This document shows, piece by piece, positions 46,127 to 58,182 of a stretch of DNA of 64,000 nucleotides. Origin of the DNA: Pseudopyrenochaeta lycopersici (lineage: Eukaryota > Ascomycota > Dothideomycetes > Pleosporales > Pseudopyrenochaetaceae). The translations under genes and the position numbers were made by a program. The notes beneath the pieces were generated by a model that was given only the letters and a program-made list of their open reading frames with translations, did not search any database and was not told where the DNA came from. Each line of letters opens with the position of its first letter. Within the stretch, counting starts at the first letter, position 1. Location of the stretch: the NCBI GenBank assembly GCA_003313425.1, contig NHZP01000014.1, positions 372,001 through 436,000 on the forward strand. Reading direction: 5' to 3'.

Positions 46127-47209
46127 ATGCTCCTTCCCTGGTCCAAACCTAAATTTCATCCTCTCGCTCCCCCACACGCCCCCCGTAAACCATGCGGCGA
46201 GACGTGCAATCAGCAAATGAAAAGCACTTTCCTCGGCCAGCTGCCTGCCGAAGTCAGGAACGAGATATATCGTTATGTTTTTACACTGGATGCTTCAGAA
46301 TTGGCCTCTGCAAAGAATCATCCGCTCTCCCTGCTCCGCACCTGCCACAAGGTCAACCACGAGGCAGTACTTCTCGCATTCCATATGTTTACCTTTTCCA
46401 TCTCGCCGAATTTCAAGAGCACCTACCTCACGTTCCGCAACAAGATTTCACATCTATCCACGCAACAGATTTCTGCCATCACCGCAGTATCCTATGACCT
46501 TGGAGAAAACTACGTCTGTGGGGGCAGCGACGTGGCTAACGTCCTCGCCAACTCCATCTATTGTTTACCAAACTTGAGCCGCTTTGAGATCCTTATCCGC
46601 AATGGGCCCCAACCACGGCAAGAAACGCACCAATCTCCTTTCCCCATCGGCCGCTCGCTCAAGGATGTGCGCAAAGACGCTGTGGCACTGTACGCTCCGA
46701 TGTGGTTCAACCACAAAACGCTTCGTCCCGTCGTCTCAGGTCACTCCTTCTCGTGGCAGGAAGGGCAAAAATGGACGATTGAGTGGCCACAGCTAGATAG
46801 CGGCTATCTTCATGTCCTTGCTGGAGTGGACATTCTTGGTGAACTGTATGAACAGCCATTTTGGTGTAGGGGAAGTGTCCCCCCCTTGCGTGGTGTGCAC
46901 AAGTGCGTGTGTGGCTGCGGCGAAGTATCCTGGCTCTCCGCCGATTTGGTTCAGCAGACGGGGCGTCGCGTCTGTGTTGATACCCACTTCTACGGCACAT
47001 ATGAGGACCTTACACGTACTCTAATTTGCTTGCGACCGGGCGCTGAGCCATTGCCGGTTGCGGAAGGACCAAGCAGCGACGGTAGGGGCGTTACGAGTTT
47101 TGCGCATGACCCGGATCAGGAGTATTGGGATGGCATTCGGCGGAGGAATTGGAAGATCGATGCACTTTGGCGGGGGTATTGGGGACGAAGCAATAAGGAC
47201 GGGAATTAG
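46127..47209 (+). CDS. F-box-like fungal protein (DUF7730 type)
   Basis: Single exon, 360 residues, from the ATG at 46127. The block FLGQLPAEVRNEIYRYVF followed by PLSLLRTCHKVNHEAVLLAF is the short F-box-like helix pair found at the start of many Dothideomycete and Eurotiomycete proteins of unknown function. The middle, with YDLGENY and LPNLSRFEILIRNG, fits the usual following alpha/beta region. A cysteine cluster CVCGCGE lies near residue 263. It may recruit a target to an SCF-type ubiquitin ligase, but that is inference: Skp1 binding is not proved for this group. No signal peptide. It converges on the GMC oxidoreductase gene. Confidence 0.85.
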   Translation: MLLPWSKPKFHPLAPPHAPRKPCGETCNQQMKSTFLGQLPAEVRNEIYRYVFTLDASELASAKNHPLSLLRTCHKVNHEAVLLAFHMFTFSISPNFKSTYLTFRNKISHLSTQQISAITAVSYDLGENYVCGGSDVANVLANSIYCLPNLSRFEILIRNGPQPRQETHQSPFPIGRSLKDVRKDAVALYAPMWFNHKTLRPVVSGHSFSWQEGQKWTIEWPQLDSGYLHVLAGVDILGELYEQPFWCRGSVPPLRGVHKCVCGCGEVSWLSADLVQQTGRRVCVDTHFYGTYEDLTRTLICLRPGAEPLPVAEGPSSDGRGVTSFAHDPDQEYWDGIRRRNWKIDALWRGYWGRSNKDGN

Positions 47210-47448
47210 TGTGGATGTAGATAGCTCAATGTCGACTTAATATGTTGGAGAAAAACATATAGATGAACAGCATTTTAGGATCGGAGGTACACAAGCAGAG
47301 CCAGTTCGATGACATGAGATGATGCATTGGGGTGAACAAATGTTGATGATGGCTGAAGCCACGAGCATTAAATTTGATAGTCAAAGGTTGGAGGTATCTT
47401 GGTGTACGAACATGATCTAGCAAATTGCGAAAGCCTGATTCATTTGCT

Positions 47449-49414
47449 TTACCTTGCCTTGATAATATCCGCAGCCTTCTCTCCGACACCATACATCGTA
47501 GCCTGCAAATGGCAAGATGGAATGATGGGGATAATGGAAGCATCCACAACCGACAAGTGTTGGGTTCCATACACTAGCAGCTTGTCAGATACACAGCCAC
47601 CAGCATGCTCGGGCATCATGGGGCAAGATCCAGAAGGATGGGCAAGAGTAGGCGACAACATGGACTGGCTGAGCAATGCATCGTAGATCTCCTTATCCGA
47701 AGTGAACTGCGCGCCAGGGACCTGTTCGCTGATCTGGAAGCGGTCGAGCTCGGGGCGTGCCCATACACTGCGGAAGAATCGCAGTCCGATGGCTACAATG
47801 GTGCGATCAACGGGGTTGACAAAGGCATTGTGGAGGACGTCAGGTGGTCCTGTGGGGTTCGCCGCGTTGATGTTGACAGTTCCACGGGACAGGGGCTTCT
47901 CTACACCAACAAGACCAAAGGTACCATCAGCAGGGACCGGGAACTCAGCAACTGCGGCATCGCGGCGCTTGAAGAGGTTGGCGATGACGGCACGCTGGCG
48001 AGCGTAACCCTTGAGGAGTTTCTTGTTGGTCTTGTATACGCTGGGAAGGAAGTCCGTGTCTTTCTGGCTGGTCAGACTGTTAACGACGGCGTTTGCGTCC
48101 TTCGTCATGTCAGGTAGAGAGATGAAAGCCAGAGCGTTGCCGCGGGCGTAGGTGTAAGGACCGGTCTTGTTGGCCTCGTACTCTGCCCAGGCGGTGGCGT
48201 TGAAGGTAGCGTTGGTAGCGAGCGAGTTCTGATTAGGGAAGGTGTTGGTGGTGGTGTTGAAGATGACGGTAGCATAGGGGTGGTCCTGGAAGTTCGAGCC
48301 TACAGCATCGAGTGGTACACGAACCTTTACGCCGGCAGCCTTGAGAACAGATGCAGGGCCAACACCGCTGAGCTGCAATAGCTTGGGGGTCTGAATAGCG
48401 CCGGCAGCAAGAATGACTTCCTTCTTAGCATAGACTGTGGAGACTTTTCCGGTAGTATCGTCAGTAACCTCAACGCCAGTGGCCATAGTAGGTTTCTTCG
48501 AGTCATCGAAAATAATCTTCTGTGCAGTCGTCCTGGTGAGGATCTTGAGGTTCGTGCGCGCAGAGATGGGATCGTAATACGCATAGCGCGCATGTGCTCT
48601 GCGTCCGGTTGTGGCATCCATAGTGTTCGGGTACCAGGAAGGACCGTAAGCCTCGCCGTTGTTGCCATCAACTGGCACGTGGACGCCAGTGGCTTTCCAC
48701 GCCTTCCAGTAGTCCTTAATGTCGGCGTACTGGTTGCTCGTGATGCTCACAGTCAAAGGTCCATTTCCATATGTTGACTCATCCCATGTGATGTTGAAGT
48801 CTGCGGCAACCTGGTCGGTTGGAGGCTGGAAGGTGGTGCCCTTGATGAAGTAAGGCTCCAATCCTGACCATCCCTAAGAGTAAGAAATCAGTATAAGCCT
48901 TCGTATGTTTTGCATTTTTCTAACGTGGATACACATACCCATCCTTTGTTACCCAGAGCCTCCCACGCATCGTAGTCGGCTGCCGATCCACGATCGTACA
49001 CCATTCCATTGATAACGGACCCACCACCTAGGACCTTTGCGACTAGGACGCCGAAAGTTCCATTACCAAGTCCAGGCTCAGGCTTGGACGTGATGCCATC
49101 CCAAAGTAGGCCCACTGCTGAGGTGAAGTCGTTGGCCTTGTACGGGATCTTGGTGGCATCTGTGTCCACACTGGCACCGCTCTCGATCACAAGCACAGAT
49201 TCTGAGATTATTGATAAGTACACGCTATGCTCGGATGATTATCCCAGTACGTACTGCGCTTGTCCTCAGAAAGACGGTTCGCCACAATTAAACCTGAAAT
49301 CCCACCGCCCACGATGACATAATCATACTGCTGAGTTGCTGCAGCGCCAAGAACGGGAGACAGAAAAATGCTGAAAAGCTGAACGGCGACAGCCAAACGA
49401 GAGAACACAGGCAT
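47449..49414 (-). CDS. Secreted GMC oxidoreductase (AA3 family)
   Basis: Exons 49255-49414, 48939-49201 and 47449-48873; 615 residues. A signal peptide (MPVFSRLAVAVQLFSIFLSPVLGAAA) is followed by the FAD-binding YDYVIVGGGISG (Gly36-38), then VLGGGSVINGMVYDRG (GMC signature 1) and ILAAGAIQTPKLLQLSGVG (signature 2). The C-terminal block HPSGSCPMMPEHAGGCVSDKL differs from the common HPVGTCRM. It is followed by VVDASIIPIIPSCHLQATMYGVGEKAADII, in which a histidine occupies the second active-site position. Members oxidise alcohols or sugars, passing electrons to oxygen or quinones, and feed lignocellulose breakdown. Several NxT/NxS sites agree with secretion. The substrate cannot be told by eye. 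A TATA box precedes the gene. Confidence 0.93.
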
Positions 49415-49494
49415 CTTGAGACCCAAAGTGGAATTTTAACGACAGTAAACTAGGGTGCAGATGGTGAAGATTTGGAGAAAGCAGCCACTAAAGC

Positions 49495-49502
49495 CTTTAT
49501 AT
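49495..49502 (-). promoter_or_regulatory. TATA box of the GMC oxidoreductase gene
   Basis: CATATAAAGG on the minus strand, about 80-90 bases before the ATG at 49414, the best TATA match near this start. Confidence 0.5.
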
Positions 49503-51602
49503 GACCGAACAACGTGTGCGCATTGGCTGGGAGGGCCCGTGGCCACGTGGGAGTACCGGCATTGTCGCGAGCATATTCGCGATGGACATTTGATAAAGGA
49601 CCCACATCGCGGCGAAGGCGAACAGGTGGTCGATAGTTAGTTCAGGGCGCTGTCCGCGGCTGTGCTATCTTTCCAGAAGCTCACTTGGTCTTGGATTTGT
49701 ATGCGCTCATTTCAACTTAGCAAGCAGCGAGTCAGGAAACGCTTTGAAGGGCTAGGTTCGATAGCGCTGACAGCTCTTGACTGTAGTGCACAGGTCAAGA
49801 TCATGCTCCAGAACGCGCAGAGAACATACGTCACGTCCCAAATCGAACAGGACTGTAGCAAAGCGCAAGCTCTTGGACTTTTGTGCTAGGATTCAAGTCA
49901 GTGGCAGATGAGGCCGGCCACTAGGGGCGCGTCCTTAGATTGAGATTCAGGTGCATGCACGGCCCTGTTAAACAAGCGCGCCACCACCCGCGGGAGGGAA
50001 ATAAAAAGGGGACGGCACCGGTAGTCTCGGATAGCTTCGGAGAGTTATTGAGTTTGAACTACAGGTAACTATCAAGTAGTTAGGAATATAGTACGCAGAA
50101 ACTGAAAAACAGTGTAAGCTCTTTCTACCATTGTGATTTCCCTCCTGTGAACCCTTTATCAGTGCGATCGTAGATCAGTTGCATGATACCTTACTCCCGT
50201 GGCCACGGGCACGGCAGGGGCCGTACTGCGGTCTAAAATAGCGCCATCCTTGAGCAAACTCGGGTACTATCTTGGCCGATGTCTGAGGCTACAAAGCTCG
50301 GAGGACATTTCCCTGTTCTATTTGTTACTCGAATGAGAATGACAATGATCTCCACTTTAGCTTGCCGATCGACATTGAAACCTTCTGTCGCAGGTTAGTT
50401 AGTCGCTTCCTTCGCTTAAACTCGTGTCAGAGCCCAAGCGGATGGGTGCTGACGGGAGCTTGAAAAGACAAAAACGATAGACTTTCGCGTCCGCATCCGG
50501 GTACATGGGTGATTCGTGAAAACCATACCCTTGTTCAGGAAATCCTTCCAGAAGATACGATACGGTATCTGACACAGATGCCACGAAAGAAGTAGCAGAT
50601 CCTGGCGGACGGTAGCGACTCAGCAACGTGTGCCGGCTCCAAAGACCTTTCCCTGCTGAGCTCCACTATCTTGTGTGCACACCGGGTATTGCATCGCAAC
50701 ATGGTGGTGTGGTCAAGTCCACAGTAGTTGGCCGAGAGCAATTGGTGCCAGGCAATCCTCGCTCTTGACTTTTCAGATCGCATGGAGTGCCACAAGTTTG
50801 AGTGAATGGCTTGCTGCGCAGTAAGTTTCATGGCTGCGGTGTGTTGGCGTACCTTGGGCTCCAATCAAAACCGCGAGGTGCTTTTTGACGGTGCCTAAAC
50901 TGAGAGGAAGGATTTGGAAGGTGGCGTTGGGGGCGTTCGGCTCTTAATAACACGGCCTAGTATCTGCCCGTAGGCGAGTGTGTATGCTCCCCACACCACC
51001 GAAAACGCCGAATAGGACCATATGGGCGAATTAATCTCTTCCATGATGACTACTAACGATGGATTTGGCCTTTATCCAATTCCCAGAAGTTGTTCCACCC
51101 CTCTTGCGACCGCAAAACAGGCTCAATGGCACCAGTGACGGATGCAACATCAATCGTCGCTGTCAAATGTCAATCTTAGGCTGCATATCGCCCGAATTAC
51201 CCGCATTTATCAATGGTGTGACTGCTCTAGTGTAACGTTTGATTCATGTCCACGTTTAGTCCCACAACGCCATATCTTCCAGCATCCAATCGGGGCGATA
51301 TGAATCATGTGGGGCCGCAATCAACACGAAATCACACCGTGGGCGGTTCGTATCCAGGGTCTACAGTCAAGAATCTGCTGCGAGAATGTTTCGATCAAGA
51401 CACTAGAGTAGCGTTCGCTCCCGGACAGACCGGTCGCCGTGGTCGCGGACTGTAGCCAAACCGATGCGTTTCCCGCCGCCGGCGCTCGTTTAGGGGAGCT
51501 GAAAACACCACAAGCAGCTGCTAGATATAACACTTCCATATACTACAAGCATCGTCTGCCCGTCATCGTTCACTGCTTCCCTGAGCATAAACATCGTCTA
51601 CG
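49503..51602. other. 2.1-kb divergent intergenic region
   Basis: Promoters of the GMC oxidoreductase and the Pth11-like gene. Frames are all under 110 codons and look accidental. No repeat or RNA gene recognised. Confidence 0.45.
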
Positions 51603-52973
51603 ATGGCGGACGCTCCAGTCCAAGAATGGCCGAACCAGCGGTTGAAGATGCTCATACCCGCATATATCCTCCTGTCAATCAGCACCGGATTCGTCATCTG
51701 GAGATTTGTGTATGGGTTTATGACTTCGCGCAAGTTCATGGTCTGTGGTAAGTTGTCCATGTAGCTGGGCCTCAGAGACGCACACTGACTTTGTTCCTTA
51801 TTTAGATTATCTGTTGATCATCGCCGCTGTAAGTCAAGCTCACGATCGGATCGACAGTCAGATCTAACGATCTTCTCCACAAAGGCCCTCAATATCACAG
51901 CATCGAGCATCTCCCATGTGGTCATAGATGCAGGACTGGGGCGCCATATCATGGACCCCACCGTCCTGCCAAACATTATGAGATATTCGTACTATCTCTG
52001 GATCGCGCAGATAGTTAACATTATAGCCGTTGCATTCCTCAAGTGGTCTATTTGCGCGTGGCTGTTGGTGCTCAACTTCTCAAAGGTGTACGTGGGGATT
52101 GTATGGCTGTCGATTCTAATGGTCACTGCATTCAATTTCTTGGCACCTGTGTTGACGCTGTTCGGCTGTTATCCTCTTGAGAAGAACTGGAACTTTGGCT
52201 ACGCTGGGCCAGGCGGGTGCTGGGCGAGAGGCACACTGCCACTCTCGTACACACAGGGTATTTCCAACATTATCACAGACGTTGTGTACATGGCTGCGCC
52301 ACTCATTTATCTGAGCAGAGTGCAGCTGAACAAGAGGACGCAATGGGGTATTCGCGTGGTTTTCCTTCTCAGTGTTCCGTAAGTTGTCCAACCCATTCCA
52401 TGTGAAGCGTCCGCGACGTCAGCTTGCGATTTGTCAAAGCTGACGCATTTTTGCCACAGTGCGACCATTTGTTCTATTTTCAAGACAATAGAACTCAAAG
52501 CGATTACACAGACACGAGATCCAACCTGGGACGGCGTTAACCTGACCATTTGGAGTCAAGCTGAGCTATCCATTGGAGTCCTCATTGCATCTCTGCCACC
52601 TCTTCGTAAAGCTTTTGACGGCTTCTTGAAGAAGATTTTCCCATCGACATTGACCAGCTCTCACAAAACTCCTCAATACGGCTATGGGCACTCAGGCACC
52701 GGCAACATCCGAATGAACACCTTCCAGAGTAGCAAAGCTTATCACAGTCGCATCCCGGGCGAATCGGTTCTCGATAGGGACGATGAGAGCGATCGTGCAA
52801 TACTGGAGGATGAGGAAAGTAAGGGCTTGGGAATCACGAAGACGACGCAGGTTACAGTGCGTGAGCAAGACGACAATCTTGGTCCCAGCCAAAAGAGTTC
52901 GCAGGGTTCATACGACGGAAGCCCAGATTGGGCGGTGCCTAGTCTGGAGAAGGGCAGCCATCACGCGAGGTAG
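51603..52973 (+). CDS. Pth11/rhodopsin-like seven-span membrane protein
   Basis: Exons 51603-51747, 51806-51828, 51885-52378 and 52460-52973; 391 residues. The hydrophobic segments begin with MLIPAYILLSISTGFVIWRF and continue through DYLLIIAALNITASSISHVV, YYLWIAQIVNIIAVAFLKWS, IVWLSILMVTAFNFLAPVLT and a late WSQAELSIGVLIASLPPLR. The block FGCYPLEKNW with GGCW, and the late WSQAE.SIGVLIASLPPLR, are the hallmarks of the fungal rhodopsin_dom family (Pth11-related, without the CFEM domain). Such proteins may sense surfaces or lipids, but most are uncharacterised. The C-terminal 110 residues are polar and cytosolic. Exon 2 is only 23 bases and encodes DYLLIIAA. Family is firm, ligand unknown. Confidence 0.92.
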
Positions 52974-53567
52974 ACTGCCAACCTCTGATGATGGTTATGA
53001 TGGGCTTGGATTTTGGTTCTGAATTTTCTAAGGATAAGCTATGGCTTACTGCAACGTAGGATACCCCTCATCGCTTTGTATATTAGGCAGTAATACTTGT
53101 CATTTTCTCCTCGAGGACAAATCAAGTCTGGAAAAGGTTCTCTGACTGACACTCGTAGGCCAAGCATTGGCCTTCGTGAATAGAGACTACTGCGGACGCG
53201 TAAACGTCATGTCCAACATTGGGAGCGCTCAACAAATTCTTTCACAAGTCTACTATCCTCTCGGTGAATGTACTTACGAAATTATTAAGCAAAGAATTAC
53301 ACAAAGTTTCATTATTTCACTCTCGAGTACTTCCAAAATAGGCTAGAACGAGGCCCTCGGTCTGGGTGTGTGAAAGCCAGCAATTCACTTCCTGAATTTA
53401 TATAGTCACTCCGGCATCGGCACCGGAGTGTATATATATGCCATCACCCTGCAAGGTGGATAACTTATTCAGTCTGCCATAACCTCGATAGGCGAACTTG
53501 AGACAAGGAAGTACGTACTACCCAGACACAGCAGACCCAGGTGAAAGAATACGTCAGTAACAGAGCC
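52974..53567. other. Intergenic region
   Basis: AT-rich spacer between two same-strand genes. No clear TATA box or repeat. Confidence 0.45.
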
Positions 53568-55137
53568 ATGTCGAAAAAGAAAGGTTCCTCATTCGAGTCT
53601 GAGCCGTCATCTCGGTCAACTAGAGACTCGCATACCCCCAGCATCACTCAGCAAACAGCACCATCGCCGTCTCCGCTAGCATTACCGCTTCCCAGTCCAC
53701 GCATTGCATCTACCTTGAGCACTGTTCAAGGTGTTCAAAGTGGGACTGGTCATCAAGGACTTGCTTCGTATGTACCAAAACTTCCGTAAGTCAGCTTTTG
53801 CCAAAGATTTTGCTGATACTAATCACCTTAGTCCCCACGATGATGCTCTTCGTGCAATGCCCTTTCAAGTCGACGGCCATGATCAAGGCGGTCGGGAATA
53901 CGCTGGTGTCCCGGCAGCACACCATATAGTCTCTACCGAGGCTGTTTCACAACACACAGCGTCCTGCAAACCTCCGATGAATGCTCGCCGATCACGTGGT
54001 AGACCTTCATGTGAAGTTTCTAACGCTGCAGTACAACTTCCGCCTGTCAGATCGAAGGAGCAGCGGACTTGCATCAACGAAATGGTCCTGCCTGATATGG
54101 CTTTGCCTGAGAGTTCAAGCGTGAGATTGAACTTCACGAGCTGCGAAGAGGCGAGGGACGCCGTGCTTAGTCGGGAGTTGACCTGGGGCTCACCAAAGCC
54201 GGACGATACAATTCCCACAACGCATGAGCAGCGCGCCAGGTATGTTCTTCGCCTGTTTCTCGCAATGAGGAATCGCAATGATGTTTTAGACAAAGACCAG
54301 GATTCGAAGCGCTACAACGCAAAGGGCGACGAAGATATGGGTGACGGTTACTACTACAAGGAAGAGGATATGGAAAAGGTCTGCTGGGACATTGTGGTAC
54401 GTATATCTTTCCAATGTCAGCTTTTAAAAGCATTTCTCACATTCAATAACAGAACATCGCGGAGCAGCTTCACACCTACGGCGCCAACATTCTCAGCATC
54501 TACGACCGCGACACGCTCAAGCACGTCAAGAGGGAAATCAAACTCACTTTCGAAGAGCGCATGCAGATCATCATCAAGATGCTGTGCTTCTTCAAGAGCA
54601 GGTGCGATGCTTTCATGAAGGGCGCCGCCGTGGAGGAGACAGTCGCTCAACCGATGAAAAAGCTGATTCAGTCCATGTCGAATCGTGTCCAAAACGATAA
54701 GCGCGCCATAATCCTCGCCGTTGGCCGTAAAGCTCAACGGCAGAGACCGCAGCAAAATGACGATGACGATGATGCTATTGGTGCTGGAACTCGACATATT
54801 GCTGCCGAATCTCCAAACCTGCAAGAGCAGAGGCAGGATCGTGCGTGGGATCCTGAAAAGGACATTCTTATGCGGTATCATGAGGCTGTAGATCGGACTC
54901 GAGCCAAATCTCCAACGGAAGTAGATGATGGTGAGCGCAGCTACTTACATTATTAGCAATCGCTGTACTAACGCATTTGTAGATGTGTCCGTCGAGGCTG
55001 TTCCCAGCAATGACATTGCTGCAAAAGGAATCATCAATGACAAGCCCAAGCGTGTTGCTACCATGAGCGTTGTCTACAAAACGTCAAGCGATGCTGTGGA
55101 GCCTGAGCCAAAGCGTTTTCGCCTAGACCACAGCTAG
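53568..55137 (+). CDS. Unrecognised fungal protein, nuclear-type composition
   Basis: Exons 53568-53785, 53832-54396, 54453-54930 and 54983-55137; 471 residues, all three introns 46-56 nt with canonical ends. I do not recognise a family. The N-terminal 70 residues are Ser/Pro-rich. The middle (about 245-330) looks folded and helical: DMEKVCWDIVNIAEQLHTYG, then LKHVKREIKLTFEERMQIIIKM. A polyaspartate run DDDDDA lies near 365, and the C-terminal end KPKRVATMS with PEPKRFRLDHS resembles nuclear localisation sequences. A nuclear role is inferred from composition alone. It converges with the permease gene, 220 bases apart. The four-exon continuity argues that this is a real gene. Confidence 0.8.
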
Positions 55138-55357
55138 ATGCTTACCCCTGCAAGTCTTTGGCACGTTTGGGGTGTGCTGATTTTCAGTGCATATGGAACA
55201 TGGCTAGATGATTTGCGATACAAGCATCGATGTTTGGTTTGATATGATATAATATCATCCCTGCAAATAATGTAACATGATACCAATTATCCACAAGTGA
55301 TGATCATATGCTGAAGTTCTAACCCCTTCCGATTTAATGAAATATCTCACTTGGTCC

Positions 55358-57006
55358 TCAATCGTGCTTCGTATATACCTTGACATACTTGATATGCTCG
55401 TTGCCTTCCCTATCCTCATACCTCTCGCTAACAATCTTATACCCGCCAAACTTGGGCCAGATCTTGGTCCAGCAGGCCCAGTAGAATACGCCAAGGAGCA
55501 AAACGCCGACACCAACGACAGGAAAGACGTAGTACGGGTAGCCATCCGCGTTCCAATCACCATCGGGAGGGATGAAGGGGACAAGAGCAAGGAAGATGTT
55601 TGCGGCAAGGTAGATGACGGCGACGGGGAGGTATGTGTGCCATGGCGACTCCCAGCGTTCGCGCTTGCTGTAGTGGAGATAGATGAGACCAGCGGTGACA
55701 AAGCCGTTGATCCAAGCTCCTGGATAGGTGTAGAGATCTGTGATAAAGTTGTATGCTGGACCTGCTGGAGGCGCAACGAGTACAATGACAGTGATCAGCC
55801 AATGCAAGAAGAGGGCTGGCGCAGGAGCGTTGAATGGTTTGTTCGAGGCCCAGAAACGGCTCCATGGGAGTAAACCCTCCTTCGCAAATTCTTGGTTCAA
55901 GCGTGCGTGTGCGAAGCTGACTGCGAGCACATTGCCCAAGTTGCTAAGTGCGACAAAGGCAGGCAGACTACGCGCTCCAGCGCTGTTACCGAAAACGTTG
56001 CGGAAGAATAGACCTGCCACGATGACTTCGCTCTTTGCGAGATCGGACTTGGGAATTGCGGCAAAGTACGCTACATTGGCGAGGACGTACAAAATCGTAG
56101 TACCACCAATGGCGAGTGGAGCAGACCAAGCGAGTGTCTTCTTTGGATTCTTGATTTCTCCTAGTACGTAATTGGCATTCTCCCATCCCTTGTAAGAATA
56201 GATGATACGGAGCAGGGCTTGGCAGTACCCATATGCGCCACCGCCCCCGTAGCCGTCTCCTACTTCGAGCCTGAAAGCGTTGTCGAAGTTGTTAGGTTTG
56301 TCGATCTTCAGGTGTCCACCAAGGGCAGCGAAGCCAGAGAAGACGATGAAGAGGAGGATGAAGACTTTGAATATTCCGAGGACGTTGAAGAGACGAATAC
56401 CCCACTTTGGAGCAGTAGAGTGCAATGCGACCGAGAAAGTGACACAGGCAATAGCAATGCCGCGTGCAGCCCATCCGTCAGGCGCCGTAGACCCGGAAGC
56501 GAAAAGCACATAGCGACCGAAAGCGAGAGAGTTGCCTGACGAAAAACCGAGGAGCAACATCTGGGCTGCTAGGACGCAGGTTGCGACGTATTTTGGGTGA
56601 CGATATACACGCTCGAGGTAATTCTTTTCTCCACCAGATCGAGGAATGGCCAGGCCAAATTCCAGGAAGACGGATAAACCCGCAAAGGTGAGGAAGCCAC
56701 CAATAATCCAGAGGAAGAGGGATACACCGACTGAACCTGTAACAGCGAAGATGCCAGATGGAGTAGAGAAGACTGTGATGCCGGTAAGCAAGTATCCGTC
56801 TCTACCGGTGGAGTATACGTACTACCAGTGCCTATCATCTTATTGAGGATAACGAAGACAGTACCGGTGTACCCTAGTTTCTGCTCATCGGCGTAGACGT
56901 ACGCGTTATCTTCTTGTACGCTCGCATTCTCGTAGGTTGGGGGTGGTGAGGTTTCATGGTCGGTTTCCCGCACGACTTTGGCCTCGTCGTCGAACTTGGT
57001 AGCCAT
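55358..57006 (-). CDS. LAT/MUP3-type amino-acid permease (APC superfamily)
   Basis: Exons 56823-57006 and 55358-56772; 532 residues. After a hydrophilic 45-residue N-terminus comes the APC core: TGTVFVILNKMIGTGIFSTPSG, with the unwound first helix across the 50-nt intron, then SLFLWIIGGFLTFAGLSVFLEFGLAIPRSGGEKNYLERVY. The later GWENANYVLGEIKNPKKTL is typical of LAT-like carriers, which include yeast Mup1/Mup3 methionine permeases. About twelve spans are present and the C-terminus is charged (KYVKVYTKHD). The donor GTACGT, not the GTAGTA four bases earlier, restores GTGIFSTPSG. Transport of large neutral amino acids such as methionine is inferred. Confidence 0.94.
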
Positions 57007-58182
57007 GGTGAGAGGACTCCGCGGGCTTTGAGAAAGCTCGCGGGTAGTCGAAGTGTAAATAGAGTTGAAGCCCGTCCCTAGCGTGGCCGTTGTGGGGGCT
57101 TCTCACTGCAACGATGATTGCGACAACAACCAGTGGAGTGGACACAGGCTGCACGTTCTACGGGCCTTCACCCTGGGACGTGGAGACTCCTAGGGTCATA
57201 TAGCCATCCAAAATGGCATCATTAGGTATTTTCGCACCTTGGGCAAGAAATAGATTGCGAATCTGTTCCTCCCAGCACGCCTGCATTTCGCGATCGTCAC
57301 ACATATTGACGTTTTAAGCCTTGGGTTACATGGTATCCAAGGTTTCGGCACTGTCAGTCAGCGATAACTGGCCCGATAGTACCTGAAGAGGAAGGTGAAG
57401 GAAAGGGTTTCGGTGAGGGTTTCTTGGTATCACCTCTCAGCGGTGCGCATGGTGATCAGCGGCGATGTCGTGATCGCTGGGCGTTATTGGCCTGCCGGAA
57501 CTTTGCTTGGCACCTGCGAAACAGCGTAAAGTTGGAATGCATTTGAATAGAAGTCACTCTTGGATGCCACTATAAGCTTCTCGTTTGTGCGAAGGATTTT
57601 TTCGACTTCGTTCCAGCAGATGACCCAGAGGGAGGCCTTAGCGCCGCGGAGACCGATTGGGAGGCTTCTGCGTGAGCATGGCGCTTTATTGCTGACATTG
57701 GAGAGATAGTGTTAAGACGCAGTGTCCTCAGGCGGTTTTCGTTGGCGAAGCGATGGGTTGAGGCTGTTGGTATTGGAGGGGGCCATGACCAACGTTGGCC
57801 TTCGCGGCTCCCGCACACTGTCACGCTAGCGACGCCCACATCGCTCCCTATCACAATTAAAACTGTCTTTCGCCATGCACTTTCAGACGGTAATCTATCT
57901 TTCACTTAAAGAAGCCTGGTTGTAATCGAAAAGCTTCAAAAGTCTAACAAGATATTTGCAAAGGTTTTTGAAGGCCTGGCCGTGCCCAGTCAATCATGAA
58001 GGAGCTGTGGCCTCACGGGCAATCTGAGTAACAATACACAAACAATCACGATTGAGGGACAGAAGTCCAAGTCAGATCGTATCTCATGAGAGGTGATAGG
58101 TAAGTGCTAGGAGACATTGTCGCGCACTTCCTGGTAACCGGACTCACCGGAATGTATAGCACGTGCCGAGTTTACATCAACA
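57007..58182. other. Intergenic region
   Basis: Upstream of the permease gene. A 111-codon minus-strand frame at 57570-57905 overlaps a plus-strand one and has no family. Nothing else seen. Confidence 0.45.
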
